A DNA stretch of 64,000 bases from Aquimonas voraii (lineage in GTDB: Bacteria > Pseudomonadota > Gammaproteobacteria > Xanthomonadales > Xanthomonadaceae): positions 44,066-108,065 of the forward strand of contig NZ_FNAG01000012.1 of NCBI RefSeq assembly GCF_900101825.1, in the 5' to 3' direction. Made by a program: the position numbers and the translations under genes. Of the stretch, positions 9,179 through 17,901 are shown piece after piece (position 1 is the stretch's first letter; each line of letters starts with the position of its first letter). A model generated the notes under the pieces. It was not told the DNA's origin and searched no databases. It was given only the letters and a program-made list of their open reading frames with translations.

Positions 9179-9228
9179 TGGCCCCTCATCCGGCGCTGCG
9201 CGCCACCGTCTTGCGTGGGGAGAAAGGG
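9179..9228. repeat. Remnant CCCTCATCCG...GGGAGAAAGGG intergenic repeat
   Basis: CCCCTCATCCGGCGCTGCGC ... GTGGGGAGAAAGGG has the look of the common proteobacterial repeat in which CCCTCATCCG and GGGAGAAGGG flank a short stem. It lies in the 245-bp gap between bioF and bioH, which has no gene. Confidence 0.5.
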
Positions 9229-9275
9229 CAGCGGGCGTCGACACTTTGCGCGATGGCGCGGGCCGTAGACGCTCT

Positions 9276-9329
9276 ATCCCGAATCCCGAATCCCGAATCC
9301 CGAATCCCGAATCCCGAATCCCGAATCCC
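9276..9329 (-). repeat. 7-bp tandem repeat (ATCCCGA) upstream of bioH
   Basis: Seven full head-to-tail copies of ATCCCGA (9276-9324) plus ATCCC, ending 8 bp before the bioH ATG. It occupies the place where a Shine-Dalgarno would be, so bioH has none. A heptamer array outside the coding frame is a candidate for copy-number variation. Confidence 0.9.
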
Positions 9330-9337
9330 TGCCCTCA

Positions 9338-10099
9338 ATGCACATCGACCACATCGGCCACGGCCCACCGCTTGTCCTTATTCACGGCTGGGCCATGCAC
9401 AGCGGCGTGTTCTCGCCGCTGATCGAGCGCCTGTCCGAACACCATGCGCTGCACCTGGTCGACCTGCCCGGTCATGGCTACAGCGGGGAGCGCGATGACA
9501 TCGACCTCGCCAATGCCGCCGCGCGCATCGCCCAGCTCGTGCCGCCCGCGCCCTGGTTGGGCTGGTCGCTGGGCGGGCAGATCGCGCTGCAGGCGGCGAT
9601 CGAGCAGCCCGGGCGCGTGCAGGGCCTGATCGCCATCGCCAGCTCGCCGCGCTTCGTGCGTGGGCCGGACTGGCCGCAGGCGGTGTCGCCCGAAATCTTC
9701 GAGCAGTTCGCCGACGAACTCGTCCGCGATTACACCGGCACGCTGGAGCGCTTCCTGAGCCTCGAATCGATCGGCAGCGAGCACGGCCGCGAGGTGCTGA
9801 AGACCCTGCGTGCCTGCGTGTTCGCCCGCGGCGAGCCCGCGCAGTCGGCCCTGTTGCAGGGCCTCGCCATGCTTGGCCACGTCGACCTGCGCGATGAGCT
9901 GCGCCACTTGGACGTGCCCAGCCTATGGATCGCCGGCCGCCGCGATCGTCTGGTGCCGCCTGCGGCGATGCGCGCTGCCGCCGATCTTCAGCCCGGCGCG
10001 CGCTATCTCTGCATCGAGGGTGCGGGGCATGCGCCCTTTATCAGCCATACCGAGGACTGCCTGCGGGCGATTCTCGAGTTCGTGGCGGGGGTGGGCTGA
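9338..10099 (+). CDS. bioH: Pimeloyl-ACP methyl ester carboxylesterase
   Basis: 253-residue alpha/beta hydrolase that removes the methyl group from pimeloyl-ACP methyl ester, closing the BioC-BioH route. It has the oxyanion motif LIHGWAM, nucleophile elbow GWSLGG (Ser77), Asp203 in GRRDRLVP and His231 in GAGHAPF. The position after bioB-bioF supports BioH over a generic hydrolase. bioC, often next to it, is absent from this window. It is 245 bp from bioF, separated by repeats, and lacks a Shine-Dalgarno. The stop TGA opens another repeat copy. Confidence 0.9.
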   Translation: MHIDHIGHGPPLVLIHGWAMHSGVFSPLIERLSEHHALHLVDLPGHGYSGERDDIDLANAAARIAQLVPPAPWLGWSLGGQIALQAAIEQPGRVQGLIAIASSPRFVRGPDWPQAVSPEIFEQFADELVRDYTGTLERFLSLESIGSEHGREVLKTLRACVFARGEPAQSALLQGLAMLGHVDLRDELRHLDVPSLWIAGRRDRLVPPAAMRAAADLQPGARYLCIEGAGHAPFISHTEDCLRAILEFVAGVG

Positions 10100-10137
10100 A
10101 GAGCGGAGATTCGGGATTTGGATTTCGGGATTCGCAG
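10097..10137 (+). repeat. GGGATTC repeat copy starting at the bioH stop codon
   Basis: TGAAGAGCGGAGATTCGGG then ATTTGGATTTCGGGATTCG; the stop TGA is the first triplet of the module. Confidence 0.7.
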
Positions 10138-10191
10138 AAGCCGCGGACTGTTCCGCGCTCATGGACCCCGGCTCCTTGCTGATTCTCTTGT

Positions 10192-10255
10192 GAGCCTGCT
10201 CGCAGGCGACCGCAGTCTGCGCACCGCAGAGCCGCTTCGGGTGGCGAGCAGGCTC
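10192..10255. repeat. 12-bp inverted repeat with long loop between bioH and amidase
   Basis: GAGCCTGCTCGC (10192-10203) and GCGAGCAGGCTC (10244-10255), perfect complements 40 bp apart, lying between convergent genes. It could be a REP-like element or terminator stem, but no T-tract follows either arm. Confidence 0.55.
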
Positions 10256-10296
10256 GCTTCTGCAAGCCGCTGGCGATCCGCGTGTCGCGTGGCGCG

Positions 10297-11865
10297 CTAC
10301 TCCTCCGCTCCCGCCGGCCCGCGCTCGGTATAGGTGGGCGGTTTGCGCCACTGCGTGGCCTGTTCAAACGCATACGCGTAGCCGATCAGCTTGGCCTCGC
10401 TGAACTTCGCGCCGAACAGGGTCAGGCCCACCGGCAGGCCGTGCACCTGGCCCATCGGCACGCTGATGCTGGGATAGCCCGCGACCGCCGCCATACCGGA
10501 ACTGCCGCCGCTGGGGCTGTCGCCATTGACCCAGTCGACCCGCCAGGCCGGGCCCGTGCTGGGGCCGATCAGGGCGTCGAGCCGGTGCTCGGCCATCGCC
10601 GCGTCGATGCCCTCCGGGCCGGCCAGACGGCGCGCGTCGTCGCGCGCGCGCAGATAGGCGGGCACCTCGGTGCCGCCGCTGGCGGCCGCCTGCTCCATCC
10701 ACTGCTGGCCGAACCAGCGCAGTACGGTGTCTGCGCGCGCGCCGTTGAAGGCGATGACCTCGTCGATGGTCTTCACCGGCACGCCGCTGCGAGTGGCGAG
10801 GTAGGCGTTCAGATCGTCGCGGAACTCGTGCACCAGCACGGTCAGCTCGTTGCGCGAGGCCTCGGCGCGGGTCGGCAGGCTCACGTTGTCGACAATCTCC
10901 GCGCCGGCCTCGCGCAGGGCCTCGATGGCCGCCTCGAAACGCGCGTCGACGCCGCGATGAAACCCGGCCAGCTCGCGCACCACGCCGATGCGCGCGCCTT
11001 TCAGCGCGCCAGCATCCAGCGCCGCGAGGTAGTCGACTTCAGGCGCGCCGCTGTCGACGGTTGAGGGGTCGCGCGGATCGCTTCCCACCACGGCCTGCAG
11101 CAGCAGCGCGGCATCGCGCACGCTGCGCGCCATCGGCCCGGCGGTGTCCTGGCTGGAGCTGATCGGCACGATGCCGGCGCGGCTGACCAGGCCGATGCTG
11201 GGCTTGATGCCGACCAGACCGTTGACCGAACTCGGACACAGGATGCTGCCGTCGGTTTCGGTGCCGATCGTCGCTGTGGCCAGGCTGGCGGCCGCAGCCG
11301 CGCCACTGCCCGAGGACGAGCCGCAGGGCGAGCGCTCCAGCGCGTAGGGATTCCTGGTCTGGCCTCCGCGGCTGCTCCAGCCGCTGCTGCTGCGGCGGCC
11401 GCGGAAGTTGGCCCACTCGCTCAGGTTGGTCTTGCCGAGGATCACCGCGCCGGCCTCGCGCAGACGCGCGGCGACGGTCGCGTCCTGCGCGGCGGGCTCG
11501 CCGACCAGGGCGATCGAGCCGGCCGAGGTCTGCATGGCGTCGCCGGTGTCGATGTTGTCCTTCAGCAGGACGGGGATGCCATGCAGGGGCCCACGAATCG
11601 TGCCGGCCGCGCGCTCGGCATCCAGCGCTTCGGCGATCTTCAGGGCATCGGGGTTCAGTTCGATGACCGAGTTGATCCGCGGGCCCGCACGGTCGATGCG
11701 CTCGATCCGGTCGATGTAGGCCCGCACCAGGTCCTGCGCGCTCACCGTGCCGGCCGCCTGCGCCGCGGCGAGCTCTTCGATGCTGGCTTCCTCGACCTCG
11801 AAGGCGCGCAGGCCCGGCGAGGCCAGCCCCAGCAGCAGGGGAAGCAGTGCAATCAAGGGGCGCAT
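10297..11865 (-). CDS. Secreted amidase-signature-family hydrolase
   Basis: 522 residues. A Sec signal peptide (MRPLIALLPLLLGLASPGLRA) is followed by a full amidase-signature domain: Lys102 in VLLKDNID, the cis-Ser in CGSSSGSG (about 183-185) and nucleophile Ser207 in TETDGSI, the complete Ser-Ser-Lys triad. ATG 11865 is chosen over an upstream GTG (11892) because AGGAG lies 7 bp ahead and the signal peptide then starts correctly. Periplasmic amidases of this type hydrolyse amides or peptides; it is not GatA, which is cytosolic and in an operon with gatB/gatC. Substrate unknown. Confidence 0.88.
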   Translation of the reverse strand: MRPLIALLPLLLGLASPGLRAFEVEEASIEELAAAQAAGTVSAQDLVRAYIDRIERIDRAGPRINSVIELNPDALKIAEALDAERAAGTIRGPLHGIPVLLKDNIDTGDAMQTSAGSIALVGEPAAQDATVAARLREAGAVILGKTNLSEWANFRGRRSSSGWSSRGGQTRNPYALERSPCGSSSGSGAAAAASLATATIGTETDGSILCPSSVNGLVGIKPSIGLVSRAGIVPISSSQDTAGPMARSVRDAALLLQAVVGSDPRDPSTVDSGAPEVDYLAALDAGALKGARIGVVRELAGFHRGVDARFEAAIEALREAGAEIVDNVSLPTRAEASRNELTVLVHEFRDDLNAYLATRSGVPVKTIDEVIAFNGARADTVLRWFGQQWMEQAAASGGTEVPAYLRARDDARRLAGPEGIDAAMAEHRLDALIGPSTGPAWRVDWVNGDSPSGGSSGMAAVAGYPSISVPMGQVHGLPVGLTLFGAKFSEAKLIGYAYAFEQATQWRKPPTYTERGPAGAEE

Positions 11866-12119
11866 GCGGAGACTCCTGAACTGGAAACGCACGCATGCTG
11901 CACCCGACAGCGCCGCGCTGACAGTGACGAACGCTGGGGCGGGCGATGACGACGTCGCGCAGGCGGGCAGGGCCTCAGGCTGCGGGTCAGGTCAGCGACA
12001 CCCCTGCGACAGCCCTCGATGAGCCCAGACCGGCAGTGCGAATTGCTTTCCGGGCTGCAAGGGGGCCAAGGTGCCATCACCGTCGCCTTCCGCTGCGTCC
12101 AAGCGATCCCGCGCGCCAA

Positions 12120-12150
12120 CGAATCCCGAACCCCAATCCCCGGCTCCCAA
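12120..12150 (-). repeat. GGGATTC repeat copy directly before the TVP38-Lpd start
   Basis: AATCCCGAACCCCAATCCCC then GGCTCCCAA immediately before ATG. The rest of the 285-bp gap back to 11866 shows no gene and no clear promoter. Confidence 0.65.
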
Positions 12151-14289
12151 ATGAAAACATTCGCCCGCTTTGCACTCGTGATCGCGTTCGTCTTCTTGTT
12201 CGTCTGGGCCTGGCGCAGCGGACTGATCGCCGAGCTCGACTTCTCGACGCTCAAGAACCGCCAGGGTGAGCTGTCGGCCTGGGTTGATGCGCATCGGCTC
12301 CTGGCGTTCGCCAGCTTCTTCGGCGTCTACGTGCTGGTGACCGCCGCATCGATCCCCGGCGCTGCCGTGCTGACGCTGGCGGCTGGCGCGCTGTTCGGGC
12401 TCGGCTGGGGCGTGCTGCTGGTGTCTTTCGCCAGCACGATCGGCGCCTCGCTGGCCTTTCTGTCGGCGCGCTTCCTGTTCCGCGAGGCCATCGAAAAACG
12501 CTTCGGCGAGCGCCTGCGCGGCATCGATGAGGGCGTGCGCCGCGAGGGCGCGTTCTACCTGTTCACCCTGCGCGTGGTGCCGCTGTTTCCCTTCTTCGTG
12601 GTCAACCTGGTCAGCGGCCTGACCTCGTTGCGCCTGTGGACCTACTACTGGGTCAGCCAGCTCGGCATGCTGCCGGCCACCGTGGTCTACGTGTATGCCG
12701 GCACCCAGCTGGCCAGCATCGAATCGCCGCGCGACATCGCCTCGCCCGGCCTGCTGCTGGCCTTTGCCGCGATCGGCCTGCTGCCGCTGCTCCTGAAGGG
12801 CGTGCTGGGCTGGCTGAAGGCGCGCCGCGTCTACGCGGGCTTCCAGCGTCCGAAGCGCTACGACTACAACCTGATCGCCATCGGCGCGGGCTCGGCGGGT
12901 CTCGTGACCGCCTACATCGGTGCGGCGGTGAAGGCCAAGGTGGCGTTGATCGAGAAGCACCGCATGGGCGGTGACTGCCTCAACACCGGCTGCGTGCCCA
13001 GCAAGGCCCTGATCCGCAGCGCGCGTCTGCTGGCCGAGGCGCGGGAGAGCGAGAACCTTGGGATCCGCCGCCTGCACGCCGAGTTCGACTTCGCCGAGGT
13101 GATGGAGCGCGTGCAGCGGGTGATCCAGAGGATCGAGCCGCACGATTCGGTGGAGCGCTACACCGGCTTGGGCGTGGATGTGATCGAAGGCGAGGCCAAG
13201 CTGGTCAGCCCTTGGGAAGTCGAGGTCGGTGGACGCCGGATCAGCGCGCGTTCGATCGTGATCGCCACCGGCGCGCGGCCGACCGTGCCGCCGATTCCGG
13301 GCCTGAACGATCTCAACTACCTCACCAGCGACACGCTGTGGAGCCTGCGTGAGCTTCCGAAACGCTTGCTGGTGCTGGGCGGCGGGCCGATCGGCTGCGA
13401 GCTGGCGCAGTGCTTCGCCCGCTTCGGCGCACAGGTGCGGATCGTCGAGATGGCCGAGCGCCTCTTGCCGCGCGAGGACGCCGAGGCTGGCGCCGAGCTG
13501 GCCTCGCGGCTTGAGCGCGAGGGCGTCGAACTCGCGCTCGCGACCCGCGCGCTGCGCTTCGAGCGCCTGCCCGACGGCAGTGGCCGCCTGCATGCGAAGG
13601 GCCCGCAGGGCGAGCAGCACTTCGACTTTGACCGCGTGCTGCTGGCGCTGGGGCGTACGCCGAATACTCAGGGCTTCGGGCTGCAGGAGCTTGGCGTCGA
13701 GCTTGGCCCGCGTGGCCATGTCGCGGTCGATGCGCTGATGCGTACCAACTTCCCGAACATCCTCGTGGCCGGCGATGTCGCCGGGCCCTACCAGTTCACC
13801 CACGTCGCCTCGCACCAGGCCTGGTACGCCGCGGTGAATGGTCTGTTGGCACCGTTCTGGAGCTACGCCGTTGACTATCGGGTGATCCCCTGGGTCACCT
13901 TCACCGACCCTGAGGTGGCGCGCGTGGGCCTGAGCGAGGACGAAGCCCGCGAGCGCGGCATCGAGGTCGAAGTCACCCGCTACGGCATCGATGACTTGGA
14001 CCGCGCGATCGCCGACGGCAACGCCCACGGCTTCGTCAAGGTGCTGACCGCACCCGGCAAGGACCGCATCCTCGGCGCGCTGATCGTCGGCGCGCACGCC
14101 GGCGAGCTGCTGCCCGAGTTCGTGCTGGCAATGAAACACGGTATCGGCCTGAACAAACTGCTCGGCACCATCCACGTCTACCCGACCATGAGCGAGGCCA
14201 ACAAGTACGCCGCCGGCGTGTGGAAGCGTGCCAATGCCCCGCAGACCGCGCTGCGCTGGGCCGAGCGCTTTTTCGCCTGGCGGCGGTAG
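12151..14289 (+). CDS. TVP38/DedA-type membrane domain fused to dihydrolipoamide dehydrogenase-like flavoprotein
   Basis: 712 residues in two modules. Residues 1-235 are a TVP38/TMEM64 (SNARE-associated Golgi, DedA-like) domain with about six hydrophobic segments, including IPGAAVLTLAAGALFG and RVVPLFPFFVVNLVSG. From about 245 comes a class I pyridine-nucleotide disulfide oxidoreductase: FAD motif IAIGAGSAGL, redox pair CLNTGC (Cys276, Cys281), NAD motif LVLGGGPIGCELA, second FAD motif ILVAGDVAG and dimer motif HVYPTMSE. This tethers a mercuric-reductase/Lpd-like enzyme to the inner membrane. Physiological substrate unknown. There is no mer gene nearby, so mercury detoxification is not supported. 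Confidence 0.9.
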   Translation: MKTFARFALVIAFVFLFVWAWRSGLIAELDFSTLKNRQGELSAWVDAHRLLAFASFFGVYVLVTAASIPGAAVLTLAAGALFGLGWGVLLVSFASTIGASLAFLSARFLFREAIEKRFGERLRGIDEGVRREGAFYLFTLRVVPLFPFFVVNLVSGLTSLRLWTYYWVSQLGMLPATVVYVYAGTQLASIESPRDIASPGLLLAFAAIGLLPLLLKGVLGWLKARRVYAGFQRPKRYDYNLIAIGAGSAGLVTAYIGAAVKAKVALIEKHRMGGDCLNTGCVPSKALIRSARLLAEARESENLGIRRLHAEFDFAEVMERVQRVIQRIEPHDSVERYTGLGVDVIEGEAKLVSPWEVEVGGRRISARSIVIATGARPTVPPIPGLNDLNYLTSDTLWSLRELPKRLLVLGGGPIGCELAQCFARFGAQVRIVEMAERLLPREDAEAGAELASRLEREGVELALATRALRFERLPDGSGRLHAKGPQGEQHFDFDRVLLALGRTPNTQGFGLQELGVELGPRGHVAVDALMRTNFPNILVAGDVAGPYQFTHVASHQAWYAAVNGLLAPFWSYAVDYRVIPWVTFTDPEVARVGLSEDEARERGIEVEVTRYGIDDLDRAIADGNAHGFVKVLTAPGKDRILGALIVGAHAGELLPEFVLAMKHGIGLNKLLGTIHVYPTMSEANKYAAGVWKRANAPQTALRWAERFFAWRR

Positions 14290-14412
14290 ACCGGATCTCG
14301 CCGCCGGAGCCTGGGCGCCGGCACGTCGGCGCCGGCAGCCGCCCTTGCGATCGCGTGCCCGCACTGATCGAATCTGCGGCGGGCACATCGCCCGCGGCAG
14401 CAGGAGCCCGGC

Positions 14413-14964
14413 GTGGACGTCGACATCACTGAGCTGTTGCGCCAGCACCGGGCCGGCGATCGCACTGCCTTCGACCGCCTGCTGCCGCATGTCTACCCGC
14501 AGCTGCAGATGATCGCCCGCCAGCAGCTGCGGCGCTTTGCCGATGCCGCCCTGCTGCAGGCCACCGAACTGGTGCAGGAGACCTACCTGCAGCTGGTCGA
14601 GGAGTGCGGCGTGGACTGGCAGGACCGCGGACATTTCTTCGCCATCTGCGCGCGCGCCATGCGCCGCATCCTAGTGGATCTCGCGCGTCGGCGCAGCGCG
14701 CAGAAGCGCGGCGGCGACGGTGTCCACGTCGAGCTGGAGGAGAACAGTGCGTCCATCGAAGCCTTGAGCGAGCAGGTGCTGGCCCTCGACCAGGCCCTGC
14801 AGCGGCTGCACGTGGCCAATCCGCGCCTGGTCGCGCTGATCGAATGCCGCTGCTTTGCCGGCTTGGGAGAGGCCGAGGCCGCCGAGGCGCTGGGACTTTC
14901 GCTGCGCACCGTGCAGCGCGACTGGCTGCGCGCGCGGGTCTGGCTGCAGGCGGCCCTGACGTGA
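14413..14964 (+). CDS. ECF-type RNA polymerase sigma factor
   Basis: 183 residues. Region 2 (about 15-95) includes LLQATELVQETYLQLVE and the -10-recognition helix HFFAICARAMRRILVDLAR. Region 4 (about 125-183) ends in the helix-turn-helix EAAEALGLSLRTVQRDWLRAR. GTG at 14413 is supported by CAGGAG about 7 bp upstream. It overlaps the downstream kinase gene by 4 bp (GTGA), so the kinase is the obvious functional partner; no anti-sigma factor is present. A short GC stem (GCGGGC/GCCCGC, about 14372-14394) sits just ahead of the ribosome-binding site. Confidence 0.88.
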   Translation: MDVDITELLRQHRAGDRTAFDRLLPHVYPQLQMIARQQLRRFADAALLQATELVQETYLQLVEECGVDWQDRGHFFAICARAMRRILVDLARRRSAQKRGGDGVHVELEENSASIEALSEQVLALDQALQRLHVANPRLVALIECRCFAGLGEAEAAEALGLSLRTVQRDWLRARVWLQAALT

Positions 14965-17894
14965 TTCAGGCGCCGGGCCCGGCGACCTCTGATGGCAGCG
15001 TCTCCGGGACGGCGGCGCGGTCGGACGCTGGGCTGGAAGCCTCGGGCGAGAGCTTCGGCGCTTCGGCTTCCGCCGGTGCGGACCTTGCCGCTCTCGATGC
15101 CGAGGCTCTGCGGCAGCTCGACGCCGCGCTGGAGCGGCTGCTTGAGCTCGACGCCGCCGCACGCGCCGACGCCTTGGCCGCACAGCCGGCGGCGCTGCAA
15201 CCTGCGCTGCGCCAGCTGCTGGCGGCCGCCGAGCACCTGCAGCCGGAGCGCACGGCGGCGCCGCTGCAGCTGCTGCAGGCGCTGGCGCAGGCACCCGAAG
15301 CGCCGGATCTGCAGACGCAGGCGACAGCTGACACGGCCGTCCAGCAGGTGGGCGAATGGCGGCTGCTGGCCGAGCTGGGCCGCGGCGGCATGGGCAGCGT
15401 GCATCTGGGCGAGCGGCGCAGCCATGGGTTCGTGCAGCAGGCGGCGGTCAAGCGCCTGCATGCGGGCATCGACTCGCGCGAGTTCCTGCGGCGCTTCGAG
15501 CGCGAGCGACGCATTCTTGCCGAGCTGTCGCACCCGGGCATCGCCCGGCTGATCGACGGCGGCGAAGACGCCGATGGCCGACCCTATCTGGTGATGGAGC
15601 GGGTCGAAGGCGAACCCATTGACCGCTACTGCGACAGCGCCCGGCTCGACATCGGTGCCCGCGTCGCGCTCTGCCTGCAGGTGCTGGATGCGCTCGCGCA
15701 TGCGCACCGCAGCGGCGTGCTGCATCGGGACATCAAGCCCTCGAACCTGCTGGTCGATGCGTCCGGGCGGCCGCATCTGCTGGACTTCGGCATCGCCAAA
15801 CCGCTACAGGGCGCGGCCGACGAGCAGGCCACCGCCACCGCGCTGCGTCTGCTGACGCCGCAGTATGCCAGCCCCGAACAGCTGCTGGGCCAGCCGATGG
15901 GCGTGGCCGCCGACCTGTACCAGATGGGCCTGCTGCTCTACCTGCTGCTGAGCGGCTGCCAGGCGCAGCAGCCCACCGACCCCAGCCCGGCGGCGCTGCA
16001 GCGCGCGGTGTGCGAGCAGCTGCCGCTGCCGCCGAGCCAGCACTTCGCCGAGGGCGACGACCTGCAGCGCCGCGCCGAGGCCCGCAGCGCCTCGCCGAAG
16101 GCGCTGCGGCGAAGGCTGCGCGGTGACCTCGACCGCATCGTGCTGATGTGCCTGCGCAAGGAGTCGCCTGCGCGCTATGCCGATGCCGACAGCCTGGCCG
16201 AGGATCTGCGGCGCTGGCAGCGAGGGCTGCCGGTGCGTGCGCGCAGCCCGAGCCTCGCCTATCGGCTGCGGCGCCTGCTGGCGCGGCATCCGTTGGAGTC
16301 CGCGGTGCTCGGGCTGCTGGCCGCGGTGCTGCTGCTGTTCGCCCTGCAGCAGCGCGAGCAGGCGCTGGCGCTGGCGGCCGAGCGCGACCACGCGGCGGCG
16401 CAGGCGCTGCGCGCCGAGCGGGTCAAGGCGATGCTGCTGCAGCTGCTCGCCCAGGCCGACCCCGAGCGCAGCGGAGTCGCCGACCTCAGCGTGCGCGAAG
16501 TGCTTGCACGCGGGCTGGAGCCGCTCGAAGCCGAGCTGGCGGCGGACCCGCCGCTGGGCTTCGACCTGCGCCTGACCGTCGCCGACGCGCAGCTCAGTCT
16601 GGGGTTGCCGGACGAGGCCTGGGCCGAGATCGAACGCGCGGGCGCGGTTCTGGCAGAGGGCGCGCGCAGCCTTGAGCAGCGCCAACTCTGGTGGCTCCTT
16701 GCCGGGCGCGCGCGCTATGAGCTGGGCGACTATGCCCAGGCGCGCACTCTGCTGGAGCAGGCCGTCGCCGGGTCTGAAGCTCATGACTCGGACGCATCGC
16801 GCACGCTGCAGTGGGAGGCACGCAAAGCCCTCGGCTGGGTCGAGCTCGCAGATGGGCGGATCGAGCGGGCCGATGCCCTGTTCAGCGCACTGTTGGCAGA
16901 GATCGAAGCGCAGACCGTGCCCACGAGCCGGCCACAGCCGGGCCTTCCGCCCGCCACCCCGTCAAGCTCACAGCCGGACAGCGAGCTGGCCCTGGCCGGG
17001 ATCCTCAACAGTCTGGGCTCGGCGCGTCGCGCTGCCGGCCAGCTCGACTCGGCCACCGGGCTGCTGCAGCGCTCCAACGCGCTGTATGCGCGCCTGCTGC
17101 CGGCCGGCCATCCGGAGCGTATCCACGTCATCAACAATCTTGCCGTGCTGTATCGCAGCCGCGGCGATGAGGCTGCGGCTGAAGCCCTGTACCGGCAGGT
17201 GCTGGACGACAGCCGTGAGACGCGCGGAACCCTGCACCCTGGAACAGCGACGATCATGAACAATCTGGCGCGGCTGCTGAAGTCGCAGGGCCGCCTGGAG
17301 GAAGCGCTGGCGCTGTTGCACGAAGCCCTGAAGATCCGCAGCGAGCGCCTGGGCGAGCGTCATCCCCTGGTGGCGATGACCCACAGCGACATCGGCTGGG
17401 TGCAGCACGACCGCAGCGAGCTCGCAGCCGCAGAACAGCACTACCGGCTTGCACTCGATCTGTATCCCGCCGGCCACGCCTGGCGCGCCGCCACCGTGTT
17501 CAACCTCGGACGTGTGTTCGAGGCGCGTGGGCAGCTGGAGCACGCCGAGCAGCACTACCGCGAAGCCCTGCAGGACCAGCAGCGCCAGTACGGCGCCGAG
17601 CACGAACGGGTCGGCATCGATCATCTGCATCTCGGCATCGTGCTGCGCAAGCAGGGCAGGCTGCAGGACGCGGCGCTGGAGCTTGATCACGCCGCCCGCG
17701 TGTTCGCCGCTGCCCTGCCTGCGACCCACGACCGCTTCGCGCAGCTGTGGATCGCCCAGGCGGATCTTGCCGAGTCTGCCGGTCGCAGCGCCGAGGCGCG
17801 TGCCCTGCTTGAGCGCGCACTGGCCCACCGCCAGCACCGCTTGGGGCCGGACGATGGCCGCACGCAGGCGGTGCGCGCGCGACTGCGACCCTGA
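14961..17894 (+). CDS. Transmembrane Ser/Thr protein kinase with C-terminal TPR repeats
   Basis: 977 residues. An Ala/Glu-rich N-terminal region (1-130) precedes a Hanks-type kinase: P-loop GRGGMGSVHLG (about 140), catalytic Lys in AVKRLHAG, HRDIKPSNLL (about 255), DFGIAKPL (about 275) and the PQYASPEQLLG activation segment. One hydrophobic segment (about 444-466, LLAAVLLLFAL) follows, then helical sequence and TPR-like repeats from about 680 (EEALALLHEALKIRSERLGE). The TPR region would be periplasmic if the single span is a true membrane anchor. The GTG at 14961 overlaps the ECF stop. This ECF-kinase-TPR pairing suggests the kinase tunes the sigma factor. Confidence 0.9.
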   Translation: MIQAPGPATSDGSVSGTAARSDAGLEASGESFGASASAGADLAALDAEALRQLDAALERLLELDAAARADALAAQPAALQPALRQLLAAAEHLQPERTAAPLQLLQALAQAPEAPDLQTQATADTAVQQVGEWRLLAELGRGGMGSVHLGERRSHGFVQQAAVKRLHAGIDSREFLRRFERERRILAELSHPGIARLIDGGEDADGRPYLVMERVEGEPIDRYCDSARLDIGARVALCLQVLDALAHAHRSGVLHRDIKPSNLLVDASGRPHLLDFGIAKPLQGAADEQATATALRLLTPQYASPEQLLGQPMGVAADLYQMGLLLYLLLSGCQAQQPTDPSPAALQRAVCEQLPLPPSQHFAEGDDLQRRAEARSASPKALRRRLRGDLDRIVLMCLRKESPARYADADSLAEDLRRWQRGLPVRARSPSLAYRLRRLLARHPLESAVLGLLAAVLLLFALQQREQALALAAERDHAAAQALRAERVKAMLLQLLAQADPERSGVADLSVREVLARGLEPLEAELAADPPLGFDLRLTVADAQLSLGLPDEAWAEIERAGAVLAEGARSLEQRQLWWLLAGRARYELGDYAQARTLLEQAVAGSEAHDSDASRTLQWEARKALGWVELADGRIERADALFSALLAEIEAQTVPTSRPQPGLPPATPSSSQPDSELALAGILNSLGSARRAAGQLDSATGLLQRSNALYARLLPAGHPERIHVINNLAVLYRSRGDEAAAEALYRQVLDDSRETRGTLHPGTATIMNNLARLLKSQGRLEEALALLHEALKIRSERLGERHPLVAMTHSDIGWVQHDRSELAAAEQHYRLALDLYPAGHAWRAATVFNLGRVFEARGQLEHAEQHYREALQDQQRQYGAEHERVGIDHLHLGIVLRKQGRLQDAALELDHAARVFAAALPATHDRFAQLWIAQADLAESAGRSAEARALLERALAHRQHRLGPDDGRTQAVRARLRP

Positions 17895-17901
17895 TCCACG
17901 T

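Noticed and set aside
9276..9329. CRISPR-like array
   Set aside because: Repeat unit is only 7 bp with no spacers and no cas genes; it is a simple tandem repeat.
10100..10296. bioC downstream of bioH
   Set aside because: No SAM-dependent methyltransferase frame; only repeats lie between bioH and the convergent amidase.
10297..11865. Glutamyl-tRNA amidotransferase subunit A (gatA)
   Set aside because: It has a Sec signal peptide and no gatB/gatC partner, so an exported amidase fits better.
12151..14289. Mercuric reductase (merA)
   Set aside because: The N-terminal HMA domain and C-terminal Cys pair of MerA are absent and no mer regulator or transporter is nearby.
11992..14634. 880-residue open frame on the minus strand opposite TVP38-Lpd
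   Set aside because: Composition is typical of a GC-rich shadow frame with no motif; the plus-strand gene has unambiguous FAD/NAD motifs.
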